This document shows positions 22,718-32,476 of a DNA stretch of 64,000 nucleotides, piece after piece. Origin of the DNA: Dendrolimus kikuchii (Eukaryota; Arthropoda; Insecta; Lepidoptera; Lasiocampidae). The stretch lies in contig CM034412.1 in NCBI GenBank assembly GCA_019925095.2, positions 11,632,001-11,696,000 of the forward strand, in the 5' to 3' direction. Each line of letters starts with the position of its first letter. Positions within the stretch are counted from its first letter, which is position 1. The position numbers and the translations under genes are program-made. The notes below the pieces were generated by a model. That model was not told the DNA's origin. It worked only from the letters and a program-made list of their open reading frames with translations, and did no database searches.

Positions 22718-22985
22718 GGGGCCACGTTCCGCTTGTAGGTCACAACGCCCAAAGTGCTCTTTTAGCTGTACCACATAGTAAGCACGGTCGTTATGGTCGT
22801 GGCTAACACGTCACTAATGACGTCATAATTTTGATCATACAGCGCTCACAACAGTATCAAAAGATGGGTCAAAGTAGGCGTTGTCTCTCTATCGATACGT
22901 TGACAAAGCCGCGATTTTCAAATCAACCAATGACATTTGTGTATTTCGTCGTTAATGACAACAACGCTTCATAATCGCCAATCAA
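22718..22985 (-). mobile_element. Rep-E MITE copy
   Basis: Matches the 46265-46850 copy in reverse ('gatttgaaaatcgcg' complement, 'tcgatagagaga' complement, 'atgacgtcataattttga'). It shows the uninterrupted state at the point where the 46-kb copy has an insertion. Confidence 0.7.
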
Positions 22986-22993
22986 TCACAAAA

Positions 22994-23107
22994 TACCCAT
23001 ACAATAATAATACTATTGTATGGCTACAAAATAAAAAAATATTAAGTTTTTTAATTTCTTGAATAAATTGTTGGGGTGCCAACATTAGTATATTTTACCC
23101 TATATAT
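22994..23107 (-). repeat. Rep-G fragment
   Basis: Has 'tgtatggctacaaaataaa', 'ggggtgccaacattag' and ends 'ttttaccctatata'. Only one end of the element is present. Confidence 0.55.
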
Positions 23108-23109
23108 AA

Positions 23110-24100
23110 ATATAGTACTTTTGATATTTCAAAAATGTCTATTTTCTATGTGTCTTTAGTAGTTTGTCTCTTACGCTTTCTAATCATACTTAGTTGTGAA
23201 TATTGTACAAGTTTCATAGGTACCTTCGACTCGCAATTTCTTATGAATTGTACATATTTTTAAATCCGTCCTATAGTTTCTAATGCATTGTGAATTGAAA
23301 TAAAACACTATTGAAAATGTATATATTATTTTATTCTGAATGGAAATCTTTACAATCTAAATCCACGCGTTGTAGAAAAACACTCATACGCAAAATTGAT
23401 TACAGTAATATTTAAACAAAATAACCTACATACGCCACGCACTGCAAATTTTTAGCAAACGGCAAAATTGATTTCGAATTTTCTATTAAACTAGTGACAC
23501 ATAATTATTTTTATCAGATTAATTTAGGTCAAATTCAAACTATCCAATAATTTGATTTCTTAGAATAGTAAATAGATTTTAATTTTAACATTTGTAGTTT
23601 TTATGTTACATCATGTTTAAAAAAAAAACATTAATTTAGACTGTCTCAGGGAGTGTTAGAAAGATAAAATAGATTTAGGAAGATTCGGATTTAATAGTAT
23701 CCATGGTATTAGTAAACAGAATAATAATATAATGTAACATTAACATTAAAACACTTGATAAAAAAAGCAACATAACAACGTGGCTGGGCTGATCTGTTCC
23801 ATATTAAGGAAAGTATCCATACTGAGTGATCTATACTTTTTTTACAAGATGATAATCACTGCAAATTAAAAATTCATTTCGCAATGCACGAAAACAATAA
23901 AGTAATGCGACATTTCACGGATTTATCTCTAGAATCGAATTGCGTATGAGTGTTGTTCAAGGAAACATCCTAGGCTGACAAGTTCTCACATAACAAACTA
24001 ACAACAATCAACAATAGAGAATGAGTATCAGAATGTTTTACGATTGTTTGGAATCAGCTTATTCGAATCAACGGCTAGCCGGCGGACCGGACACAATGAA
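23110..24100. other. AT-rich stretch, nothing recognised
   Basis: No supported gene, RNA or repeat family member was seen. Confidence 0.5.
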
Positions 24101-24106
24101 CGGCTC

Positions 24107-24325
24107 CTATAAATATAATGGCACCATTATGGTGTCATTGTAGTGTAATTATGGGGCCAATATTACTACATATAATAGGCTCCTAGATATATTGGCACCA
24201 TTATGGTGCCATTGTAATATAATAACACCCTTATGGTGTCATTGTAGTACATTGGCCCCATAATTACACATCAATGGCACCATTATGGTGTCATTGTTGT
24301 ATAATGGCAGCATTACAGTGTCTTT
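24107..24325. repeat. Cluster of nested palindromes
   Basis: The palindrome TGGCACCATTATGGTGYCA recurs about four times. An outer pair, GTAATTATGGGGCCAAT (~24153) and its exact complement (~24253), encloses two of them, so the block can fold as a hierarchical hairpin about 200 bp long. Likely a fold-back MITE or a cruciform-forming array. Confidence 0.65.
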
Positions 24326-24578
24326 ATACTGCCAGAAAACAACAATTGCGACACGATTGTAATAGCATACGGAGTCTTTCTAGTTCTAATCATGCCGCAT
24401 TGCTAGTCACTGCCAAACTTGTCAGACTATAACAACTAATTAAATATTGTGCAAGAAACATGGAAATATTTAATAAAGTTTCCTTAGCAAAGCATTACTT
24501 TAATATATATTATTATAATATATAATAATAATTAATTATTTTTGTATATAGACATGTATAACCAATTTTTTTTTTGTG

Positions 24579-24700
24579 GAACATCCGTAATTTTCTTTTT
24601 AAAATTTGTGGAATACAGATTTGTCGTAAGTAAAATCTGTCCATTTATGTTATCTACAATAATGTCGTAATACGCGAGCGAGATAGTGAATTCTATTTAC
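24579..24700 (+). repeat. Dispersed repeat with 'gcgagcgagatag' end
   Basis: Shares 'atacagatttgtcgtaa' and 'acgcgagcgagatag' with 27220-27290, 28010-28095, 30885-31025 (minus) and 32195-32320. Unclassified. Confidence 0.5.
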
Positions 24701-24874
24701 GTCTTCGTAAAAACAAACATAAAAATTTCTTCTAGGTATTAGTACTTTCGTACATGTGATACGTTCTGAAGATAAAAATATATTTGCCGCTTCCACTCGT
24801 AATGTACTTGCCGGCACGGATCTTGAGCGGTTGGCGGAATCGCAGAGATCATTTTCGCATTGACCGTAGCAAAA

Positions 24875-25110
24875 AAGCCGTGGTAGCTTAAAAGTTAGCG
24901 CACACGTCGCAAACTCAAAGGGCGCAAGTTCGAATTCTGGGCGAAAAAGCATGCACTTATCTAATCTAATATACATATTATTTTTTACAATTACCACGAG
25001 ATAACGGTGCAGGAAAACATCGTGATGAAACTAGCAAGTCGAGATAACCGAGGCGTCAAATCCGCCTTAGACATGCGTTGCGGGTATTCCTTCATTAAAA
25101 TTGGGCAAGT
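24875..25110 (+). repeat. Rep-A SINE with clear tRNA-like head
   Basis: The A-box is 'tggtagcttaaaagttagc' and the B-box 'agttcgaattc'. Then come 'ttatctaatctaatataca', 'attaccacgagataacgg' and 'gcgggtattcc'. No cloverleaf could be drawn, so this is a SINE head and not a working tRNA. Confidence 0.75.
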
Positions 25111-25204
25111 GAGGTAGTCTAGAGAGTACTAGAGGTAATAATATTTGATAGACAAACACACTATACATCCCCAAGGTAAACAAGTTACACTTATGTTACA
25201 AGTA

Positions 25205-25260
25205 ATATACAACAAACTGTGCTAACCCCAGACACCCAGACCATAGTAACAGAAAGTTCT
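25205..25260 (-). repeat. Rep-A-unrelated SINE fragment (57838 family)
   Basis: Shares 'cagacacccagaccatagt' with 56396-56415, so it belongs to the second tRNA-headed SINE family. Confidence 0.5.
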
Positions 25261-25385
25261 TTTACAAAATGTGTTTATGTGCGTTCCTCCTATATTAAAA
25301 TGAGAAGCCCGAACCCAACAGCGGGACATTATTTATTGATTGTTATAATTATTATTGAGTATAATCAATGTGTTGCTATTATTTT

Positions 25386-25880
25386 TTTATAGCTGGAATA
25401 CAGCAGACAGGCAGATGGCCCACCTGATGGAAAGCGGTTACCCTCGCCTATGAACGTTTGCAACACCAGAGATGTCACCAACGCGCTGCCGGCCTCGAAG
25501 AAATTTTATGACACCCTTTTTAAAGAACCCCATATTGTAGCGCTGTGGGAAAACCACGGCTGGGAGCAAATTCCAAATCCTCACGGCGCGCAAGAGAAAC
25601 GTTGCGTACAAGAGCGAAGCGGCTCTAGGACGTGGGGATGAACGCCCAACCGATGGTGTGCGGTGCGGTGGTAAAAGAAAGACGAAGGCACCAATCTGAA
25701 CAGTTCCTCGGAACACTCCCCATTGTACAGTGGGTAGAATACGCAGAGAGACGCGAAGTCTCTATCGTCATATCAATAAGGGAAAAGGGCAATAACCTCG
25801 GACTTCGAAAAAGATCCGAAATTTCATCTGTGCGCAGGCTAAGATCGCTCAAGAATCGTGCCGGTGCCGGGGACTATATG
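25386..25880 (-). pseudogene. Jockey-like LINE, 3' end of polyprotein and tail
   Basis: Minus-strand frames carry pieces typical of the C-terminal region of Jockey/CR1-like reverse-transcriptase proteins. They are an ECSEELFRL-like stretch (shifted frame, ~25740), then FLLRAVRIWNLLPAVVFPQRY, GFFKKGVIKFLKGRQR-like residues, and VANVHRRG near 25440. Frameshifts break the ORF. The last ~90 bp (25386-25480) match the Rep-B 3' end and finish in a T-run on plus (A-tail). Confidence 0.8.
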
Positions 25881-26049
25881 AATTCTTAACTATAAAAGTA
25901 TTTTTAAAAGTTAGTGTACAACAAGCATAGTTTTCATAGTGATATTATTTATAACCATAGTATTTTCTTAAGCTTTCGTGACTAGTACACATAATTAAAA
26001 CTACGTTTTAACGCCGCGCTTAAAACCGTTAAATAAATATATAAATATA

Positions 26050-26323
26050 ATATCAGCCCATAAATGTCCCACTGCTGGGCTCGGGCCTCCCATTATGGGG
26101 GGGGGGGGGACGTATACCCGCCACGCTTGTCCAAGGCGGCTTGGCAGGTTTGACACATCGGTTATCTCGATGTGCAGGTTGTTGATGTTTTCCTTCACCG
26201 TTATTAGCACGTGGTAATTGTAAGAATATGCACATTAGATCAGAAAACTGACTAAGTGGTGCATGCGTTCCGGCCAGGATCGAACCCGCGCCCTTTGAGT
26301 TTGGGACGCGTGCACTAGCCATT
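26050..26323 (-). repeat. Rep-A SINE, full-length reference copy
   Basis: On the minus strand it runs from a head 'atggctagtgcacgcg' with the B-box 'gggttcgatcc', through 'cacttagtcagttttctga', 'attaccacgtgctaat' and 'cgaggtaaccgatgtg'-like sequence, to the end 'ggacatttatgggctgata'. A G11 run interrupts it at ~26100. Confidence 0.8.
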
Positions 26324-26329
26324 AAAACC

Positions 26330-27295
26330 GTTAAAACGTAGATTGAATTATATTATAAATATCTACAAACGACAGCATTACATCCATTCTTGATACATAT
26401 TTCTATAACATCTAATTTTAATGGTCCATTGTGATATATTCGTTGTTTTGCTCAAGAAATAATAATTATTATTTTCAACACACTTGCTCATAAAGTGGCT
26501 CTATGGTCACCGCAATTAGGCACAGAATGACACCCATTATCAAACTGTGAGTAAAAAACATTATAACTCACTAGTGAGTTATAGATTTTTTTTTTTACTT
26601 TTTATTGGTTGAGTTGCTTTGTTCTTAAAAACGTTTTTATTCAAAAAAAAAAGATCGTGTTCTATAGAACAAATAAATTAATGTTCCTATTGCTTGCTCA
26701 TTTCATGCAACTTCTTATTTAAATAGATAATTTTAACTCGTACGTGTTTAATAAATAAAACTTTCACTCATATATAACTTTTTTTTATCTACTAAATAAA
26801 ATGAGTTTTTGTTGTTATTTTATTCACAAGTGTGTTGAAAAACGTCGTATGATACACGTGTGTATTGATGATTACCGTCCTCGGCTCTCTTAAGACCCTC
26901 GCCTACGGGTCGAGTCTCAATGGCGCCTCGGCGGTAATCACCAATGTAACACACTAGTACCATAATGTACTATTATCTACAAATCGAAAATTTACAATAC
27001 CATTAAGAGGAGAAAGTATCTAACAGAGGTCGCACAATCTTAGGTATACTAAAATTTATTCATAAATAAAGTCAGCCAGTCAAATACTTTTGCAGATTAA
27101 CTGCGGATGCCTGCGCATTATCCGACTTTGTAAGACAAAGCGTCTACTGCGCAACTATTTGTTGTGAACTAAGAGCGACAATAAAGTAACGCGCTAACGC
27201 ACATAATGATGTTTCGTGAAACATTTGTAATGTTATTGTTGAGATTCGTAAAATACAGATTTGTCGTAAAACGGAATAGATTTATTGCGTAATGC
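26330..27295. repeat. Structured repeats, no gene
   Basis: 'tttcaacacacttg' at ~26470 and its complement at ~26830 bracket ~370 bp, likely inverted ends of an old element. Bases 26850-26965 form an imperfect hairpin with inner stem GACCC...GGGTC (~26894-26912) and outer arms 'gatgattaccg' and 'cggtaatcacc'. Bases 27220-27290 belong to the 'acagatttgtcgtaa' repeat. Confidence 0.5.
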
Positions 27296-27299
27296 ATGT

Positions 27300-27965
27300 A
27301 CAGAGATGTTACGGTTTGTATAGTATCAATGCATGCTGCACCCAACGCTACGGGACTTTGTGGCGAAGCCTTAGGTGAGTAGTGACACCTCGGACCTGAC
27401 TCCGGGGTCCAAGGCACGACCGCCTCCGTGCTTGCCTTCGGCAGCTTACATGGGATAGAGATTGCTAGAGCTAAGACTCAAGCTCCAGGGTTGGAAGTGA
27501 TAAATGGCATAACGTCAGAAGTAGCTTCAGTGAGCCTGCAGCCCATGTCTCTACAACCCTTAGCCACTCACACCCATGTTGCCCCTTGTCTTCTGTGGCA
27601 TTTTTAGGCCCATGCAGGGAGTGGCGAGTCACCATCAGCCCATTTTTTCATGTTCCCCGAACATTGAGACGAGCAGACGCCATATTCCCCATATTCCCGG
27701 ACCCCTAATACCACTAGCAGTTCACCCCAATAGCCCGGTACTTTTTGTTCTCATTTCCCACAATAGTCCTACACTGACCGAGGCTTGGCCTTAGGTGCAT
27801 TATGATATAGTGTAGACAGAGATAATATCTGGTCAGTGTCACGCCACATTTACATTAAGTTTGTCAAGGGGCTTCTACGTGTTGGCCTTCCCATGGCCCC
27901 ACGCAAGCCCTCCAAAAACCGGGCCACTTTTATGGCCCGTGGTCTCTAGATAATAATAATAATAA
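27300..27965 (+). repeat. LINE 3'-UTR-like segment with (TAA)n tail
   Basis: GC-richer than its surroundings, with no intact ORF, ending in (ataat)n at ~27948-27965. The composition and trinucleotide tail fit the 3' UTR of an R1- or RTE-like LINE. No protein motif confirms the clade. Confidence 0.45.
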
Positions 27966-28267
27966 TCTATAAGTAATACATCTAAATAATAAAATGTCTA
28001 GTATTACAGCACGTCATGTCGTAAGTAAATTCAAGTCAATTTATATCTTTCAAAATGTAGTAATGCGCGAGCGAGATAGCAAACTCGTTGTTTCGTGTCG
28101 CTGTCATTTTAGTTCAATATTATCATGTTTGCTTTTCTTCTTCCATGCCATTGTATCGATACAAATAATTCATCTAATAACAGACTAGAACAAACAGACT
28201 AGCGCCAAATCATTAAAACTAAAAATAAAGAAATAAATATACTTTCAGTTCTTTTTTTCAATTGTGA

Positions 28268-28500
28268 AGCTGACAAACAGGCAGACGGCCCATTTATGGC
28301 CGGTTCCTACACTTAACAGACCAATTATTGCCTTGCTATCGGTTAAAATTTGACATATAAGCCATACTACAAGTGATGTTAAAATTCAACCGATGGTAGG
28401 GCGAGTAAATGAATAGTATATATAGGAACCGACAATTAATGAAAAGTGTTTGTCATCATCTACAGAAGTTTGCAACACCAAAGAAACCAACGCATTGCCA
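28268..28500 (-). repeat. Rep-B/LINE tail split by a Rep-D MITE
   Basis: 'gacaaacaggcagacggccca' up to ~28292 is the Rep-B 3' end. It resumes at ~28440 with 'aaaagtgtttgtcatcatc' and 'gtttgcaacaccaaag'. The intervening 28294-28439 is a complete Rep-D. Confidence 0.7.
28294..28439. mobile_element. Rep-D palindromic MITE, complete copy
   Basis: The left arm 'tggccggttcctacactta', 'tgccttgctatcggtta' and 'aaatttgacat' is mirrored by 'atgttaaaattcaaccgat' and 'tataggaaccgacaatta'. It inserted into a Rep-B/LINE tail, and TTA occurs at both edges, suggesting a 3-bp duplication. Confidence 0.75.
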
Positions 28501-28599
28501 GCCTTTAGGATGGGGTAAGAAAGCCCCCCGGCAGTGGAAGATGGCTGTGCGCGAGGCACCCGCCTGCCAGAGCACGCGGAGCTGGGACCGTCTACCCAT

Positions 28600-29400
28600 T
28601 TTCCCGTAGCCCTGGCATAAGGCGCAGGACGGAACACCCAGGGGTTTTAGTGGGTATCTCTGACTGGTGAGTGGCAATGACATGGCACCAGTTCTGACTG
28701 AGCATGCTAGTGCCACCCCTACTTGGCGAATCCTACACACGGATCGCGAATTATCCACCCCCCCCCCCGCTATGCTTCTATGCCTATCGCGGCTTATGGT
28801 CCTCAATTTCCACCGGAATAAAGGAGGGATGGAATAAAGGAGAGGTGATAGAGAGATTAGACAGGAGGGGATGGGATAGATAAGACCAGGGTTAGAACAA
28901 AATCAGGTCATTTAAATTTTGTAAAACAATTCAAAATATTTGTAACAAGTTTTTTTGTGAAGGTTTTTAACATTATTTAAAACTTGTCCTAATAAAAAAA
29001 TATCGATTTATCTCAAACTATTTCAAACACGTGTATTAAAACAACTTGTTTTAATTCTGCCGTCCCTGGGGAAGACGGTATAGTTGGAGGGGGAAGTGGG
29101 TCATAGGAACTGTCACTCATCATACGAAAGAACATTGATTAGCCTTGAGGTTAACCGTGTCACGCCACTATCCTGTGAGGGCGTGGCACTACACCGATCG
29201 TGCCGGCCCTAAAAGCTGTAATCAAGAGGATGATACCAGCATAGCTCTGCCACGTCAAAGTCCCAAGCCTGTAACTTTTACAAAAAGAAACCCTGCCAGT
29301 GTGTCAAGATCCAATCGACTGACACATGGTCCGTACATCATTAATCCAGACTCGGCCAAATCAATATTGAATCAGTATTGAGTCGAGCTGGTTTACAGAT
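28600..29400. repeat. LINE-derived GC-rich debris
   Basis: Contains a C10 run at ~28757, an R1-type UTR-like block (28600-28800) and a segment (29140-29290) that also occurs at 8200-8330. The 78-codon frame at 29145 has no recognisable domain. Confidence 0.4.
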
Positions 29401-29473
29401 TACCAAAACCGTCAAGTTACGATTCCAATTCGATTCGATTGCCAATATGAGTTACAGATTTGGGGCCCAGTTC

Positions 29474-29815
29474 GTCGTCGATTGTACGTATAATGAACCA
29501 TTATGTTGCTATTATGATGCCAATGATCGATCATTCTGACATTATTGTAATAACAGACTTGGGACTCTGGTGTTGTCGTCGATTGTACGTAAAATGAACC
29601 ATTATGTTGCTATTATGATGCCAATGATCGATCATTCTGACATTATTGTAATAACAGACTTGGGACTCTGGTGTTGTCGTCGATTGTACGTAAAATGAAC
29701 CATTATGATGCCAATGATCGACCATTCTGACACTATGTTAATAACAAACTTGGGACTCCGGTGTTGCAAATGACCACAGGCGACGGTAACCACTTTCCAT
29801 CAGGCGGGCTCTCAG
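29474..29815 (+). repeat. Three tandem 101-bp units fused to a Rep-B 3' end
   Basis: Units start at 29474, 29575 and 29676, each beginning 'gtcgtcgattgtacgta' and ending 'cttgggactctggtgtt'. The third lacks 11 bp ('ttgctattatg' region). The end of unit 3 runs directly into 'gcaaatgaccacaggcga' and the Rep-B tail, so the repeats form the body of a Rep-B-tailed element. Confidence 0.8.
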
Positions 29816-30295
29816 CTTTTCTGATATATTTAACCTACAAAAAACAACAACAAAAGTTCTCTTAGGCCGAGACATGAGACACATCATTTATGTCTTTCAA
29901 TTAAGAAGAATAAACCAAAGAGTCCATATAAATACAAACTCAAATCATTCAATGTCATTGAACACAGTAGTGTCCTTTCAGTTCTGTGCTTTTCAATTCA
30001 CTTGATTCAATTTGGTTGATCCCTCTAATATCAGCATTAGGAAACTGACCCTAGTCTTAGAAAATACAGATCTTCAAATGTTAACCGGACGGACACATTC
30101 GTTAATATTTAAGCTAACTTTATATAATGTACTTCTTCATACAATTTCCTTTCACATAAACATTTTTGCTAATTAAATAAGCTTAGAATAACAAATAATA
30201 TTATTAGATTTTCTTCACATCACCTATTTCTTCACAGGTATATTCTTGCATACCCACTCCATGCCTTCCTAGAAGACAACACAAGACGATAATTT

Positions 30296-30760
30296 TAATA
30301 ACAGCCCATAAACATACCACTGCTGGGATTCCTGCGTTGGGGCGGCCTGTCGTAAGTGGCGACAAAACAACCCACAGCCAGGTGGTAGGGTATTTGCTCG
30401 ACTGGATAACAACAAGTTGTGTTCCGGCATCAGTGGCCAGGTTCCAATCTCTCCTTCAAGACCGTCAGCACATTGGGAACACCGCTGGTATTGCTAATGT
30501 CCATAGGCGACGGTAACCACTTTCCATCACAGTTGGGCCGTCAGCCTGTCTGTCGAGGTTCAGCAATAAAAATAAATAAAAACCTCCCAATAATAGAGAG
30601 ATGGAAAATATAGCCGCCACGCTTCTCGAAAGTGCATTTCGATGTGAAGGTTTCATCACGATATTATTCTTTCATTGTCAGCATGTGATAACTGTAACGA
30701 TCGTTATGCACGTTAGGTCGGAAAACTTTATAAACAGCGGGTACTTCTTACCAGGATTCG
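30296..30760 (-). repeat. Rep-A SINE interrupted by Rep-B
   Basis: Rep-A (minus) occupies 30296-30328 ('cagcccataaacataccac') and resumes at 30583 with 'cctcccaataatagagag' through 'gtgataactgtaacg' to ~30760. The gap is filled by a plus-strand Rep-B. Confidence 0.7.
30330..30582 (+). repeat. Rep-B SINE inside Rep-A
   Basis: Runs from 'ggcggcctgtcgtaagtgg' to 'cgacggtaaccactttcc' and the A-rich tail 'aataaaaataaataaaaa'. It is about 60 bp shorter than full length because internal sequence is missing. Confidence 0.7.
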
Positions 30761-30884
30761 TTACCATATCATTAGAAAAGCGATACAGGGTGCGAGTATG
30801 TCAACAACTAATCTACTATGGCGTCCTTAAATGCTATTAAGGATCTACCTAAATGTTGTTGAATGAATGAATGTTTTATCTTGT

Positions 30885-31260
30885 TCGCTATCTCGCTTGC
30901 GCATTACCACATTTTTGTTGATATATTATTGATAGAATTTACTTACAACAAAACATCTTTCTTTCTTCTTCTTTCTGACAAATCTTTATTGCACAAATCT
31001 CAACAATAAGAATGTTCCATAAAGAATAATTTCCATTCAGACATGGTTTCATATGATATAACCCTTTTTTCATACATAAAAATGCATGTGAAATCAAGAT
31101 AAAATTTACCTATACTAATATTTTAAAGAGGAAAGATTTGTTTGTTTGTTTGCATTGAATAGGCTCCGAAACTACGGAACCGATTTGAAAAATTCTTTCA
31201 CTGTTGGCAAGCTTTATTTTTTAAGGCGGGGGAAATGCTATTTACGCACAATACCCGGTC
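30885..31260 (-). repeat. Two dispersed-repeat fragments
   Basis: Bases 30885-31025 are a minus-strand copy of the 'gcgagcgagatag' repeat. Bases 31111-31260 are a copy of the 12015-12252 repeat ('tatactaatattttaaaga', 'gaaaaattctttcac'). Confidence 0.5.
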
Positions 31261-32110
31261 CTTTGCAAGGGATTAGACCATAGTTGATCATGGAGGCCTT
31301 CCCAGAAGGGGCAATCCAAACAGTAATCAACCGGCTTGTGTGGAGATTCGAGCCCAAATGGCTAATACCCACTAAAACCACCCTCCTCCGACGGCCCCGC
31401 GCTTATGGCAGGAAAGGCATGAGACTTAGAACGTAGTTACGCCCACGCCGATCCTAGCGCAATAAGTGTCTGAGAAAGCCCCTGGAAGAGCTAACTCACT
31501 TCGACGACAGGGGTGAAGACTCCTCTGCTCCCTTGATGCATGAGGGCCCCTGAAGCGGTAATGATCATCGCTCTGCAGCATGGCTTGCACCAGGCTGCCA
31601 AGCGAATCAATCGGATCTACTATTGCCTCGAGTTCAAACCTCTGTGGTGCCCAGGCTGCACACTCGACTAGCGTATGAAACGCCGTGTCAAGCGCGCCAC
31701 ACTGGTGGCATTGGGGTGAAGGCTGACAGCCCGCAATGTGAAGGTCAGAGTCCCGCGTTTCCGCGAGAGCCATCGCAACAGCTGCGGTCGAGGCGCTTCC
31801 ACCGTATCAAAGCCGGCCACAGGGTTTTCCAACTCTACCGACCAAGATTAGCAGAAACGCGCTGGGCGGAGCAGAGCTTCACGCTGGCGGTCGTCGTCGG
31901 AAGGGAGGGATGTTTGGGGAGGAGGTTTGGGAGGAAGGCGAAGGAATACAAGGATTTGGAGTGGATTTGGATAGGTGGGACACCACTGTCACGGAGTGAA
32001 GGGGGGAATGTGACAATGGCCGCTAAGGGCCCCGGGGACGCATCCCCTTGTACCGCTTCCTGGACAGAGACGAGTCCAGCGCGGCCAAGCTACACTATCC
32101 CCGGGTGACA
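31261..32110 (-). pseudogene. R1-like LINE fragment, polyprotein C-terminus and 3' UTR
   Basis: The minus frame 31773-31426 carries a zinc-knuckle-like CHQCGALDTAFHTLVEC (CxxC-H-C) followed by WAPQRFEL, which matches the C-terminal region of R1/Jockey-type LINE ORF2 proteins. Sequence up to ~32110 is GC-rich and continues the element upstream, but in broken frames. The 3' UTR runs to ~31261. The long plus-strand frame at 31623-32108 is its antisense shadow. Confidence 0.75.
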
Positions 32111-32372
32111 TAAATATTATACTTTCAAATTATGTGTATAATTTTAATTTTGAAAATTTTATTAAATATCCGTGCGAAGCCAGGCGGGCCGCTAGTGTGA
32201 AATATTCGTGACTTTATTTGTGAGATTTGTGTAATACGAATTTATTGTGAGTGAATCTTGTAAATGTATATCTTCAAAAATGTGCGTGCGAGATAGCGAA
32301 CTCCGTTTAGGTAGGCCTTTAATATAATTTTAGTTAATTAAATAAGGTTTATATGTGAATTAATGATCTAAC

Positions 32373-32476
32373 CTTAACACCGGTACCGTCTGTGGCAACA
32401 CACGCCTGTATCTGCCACGTTCTATCTCTGATCAAGTGCAGGCCGAGGTGTTGAGCTACTTCACTGGCTGGTAAAG
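32373..32476 (-). CDS. ARL3: ARL3 exon 4 (last one found)
   Basis: The acceptor is 'ttgattgcag' at 32477 and the donor 'gttaga' starts at 32372. Two bases complete A133, then 34 codons follow: [22 protein letters not shown] and the divergent G5 segment. It exits at phase 0 after VK, exactly where human ARL3 has VQ-DGMNW. Confidence 0.88.

Noticed and set aside
24875..24960. tRNA gene
   Set aside because: A- and B-box-like sequences occur, but no cloverleaf or anticodon stem can be drawn and the sequence continues into a SINE body repeated elsewhere.
31623..32108. 161-codon plus-strand frame
   Set aside because: It lies antisense to the R1-like LINE fragment, is GC-rich only because of that element, and shows no domain.
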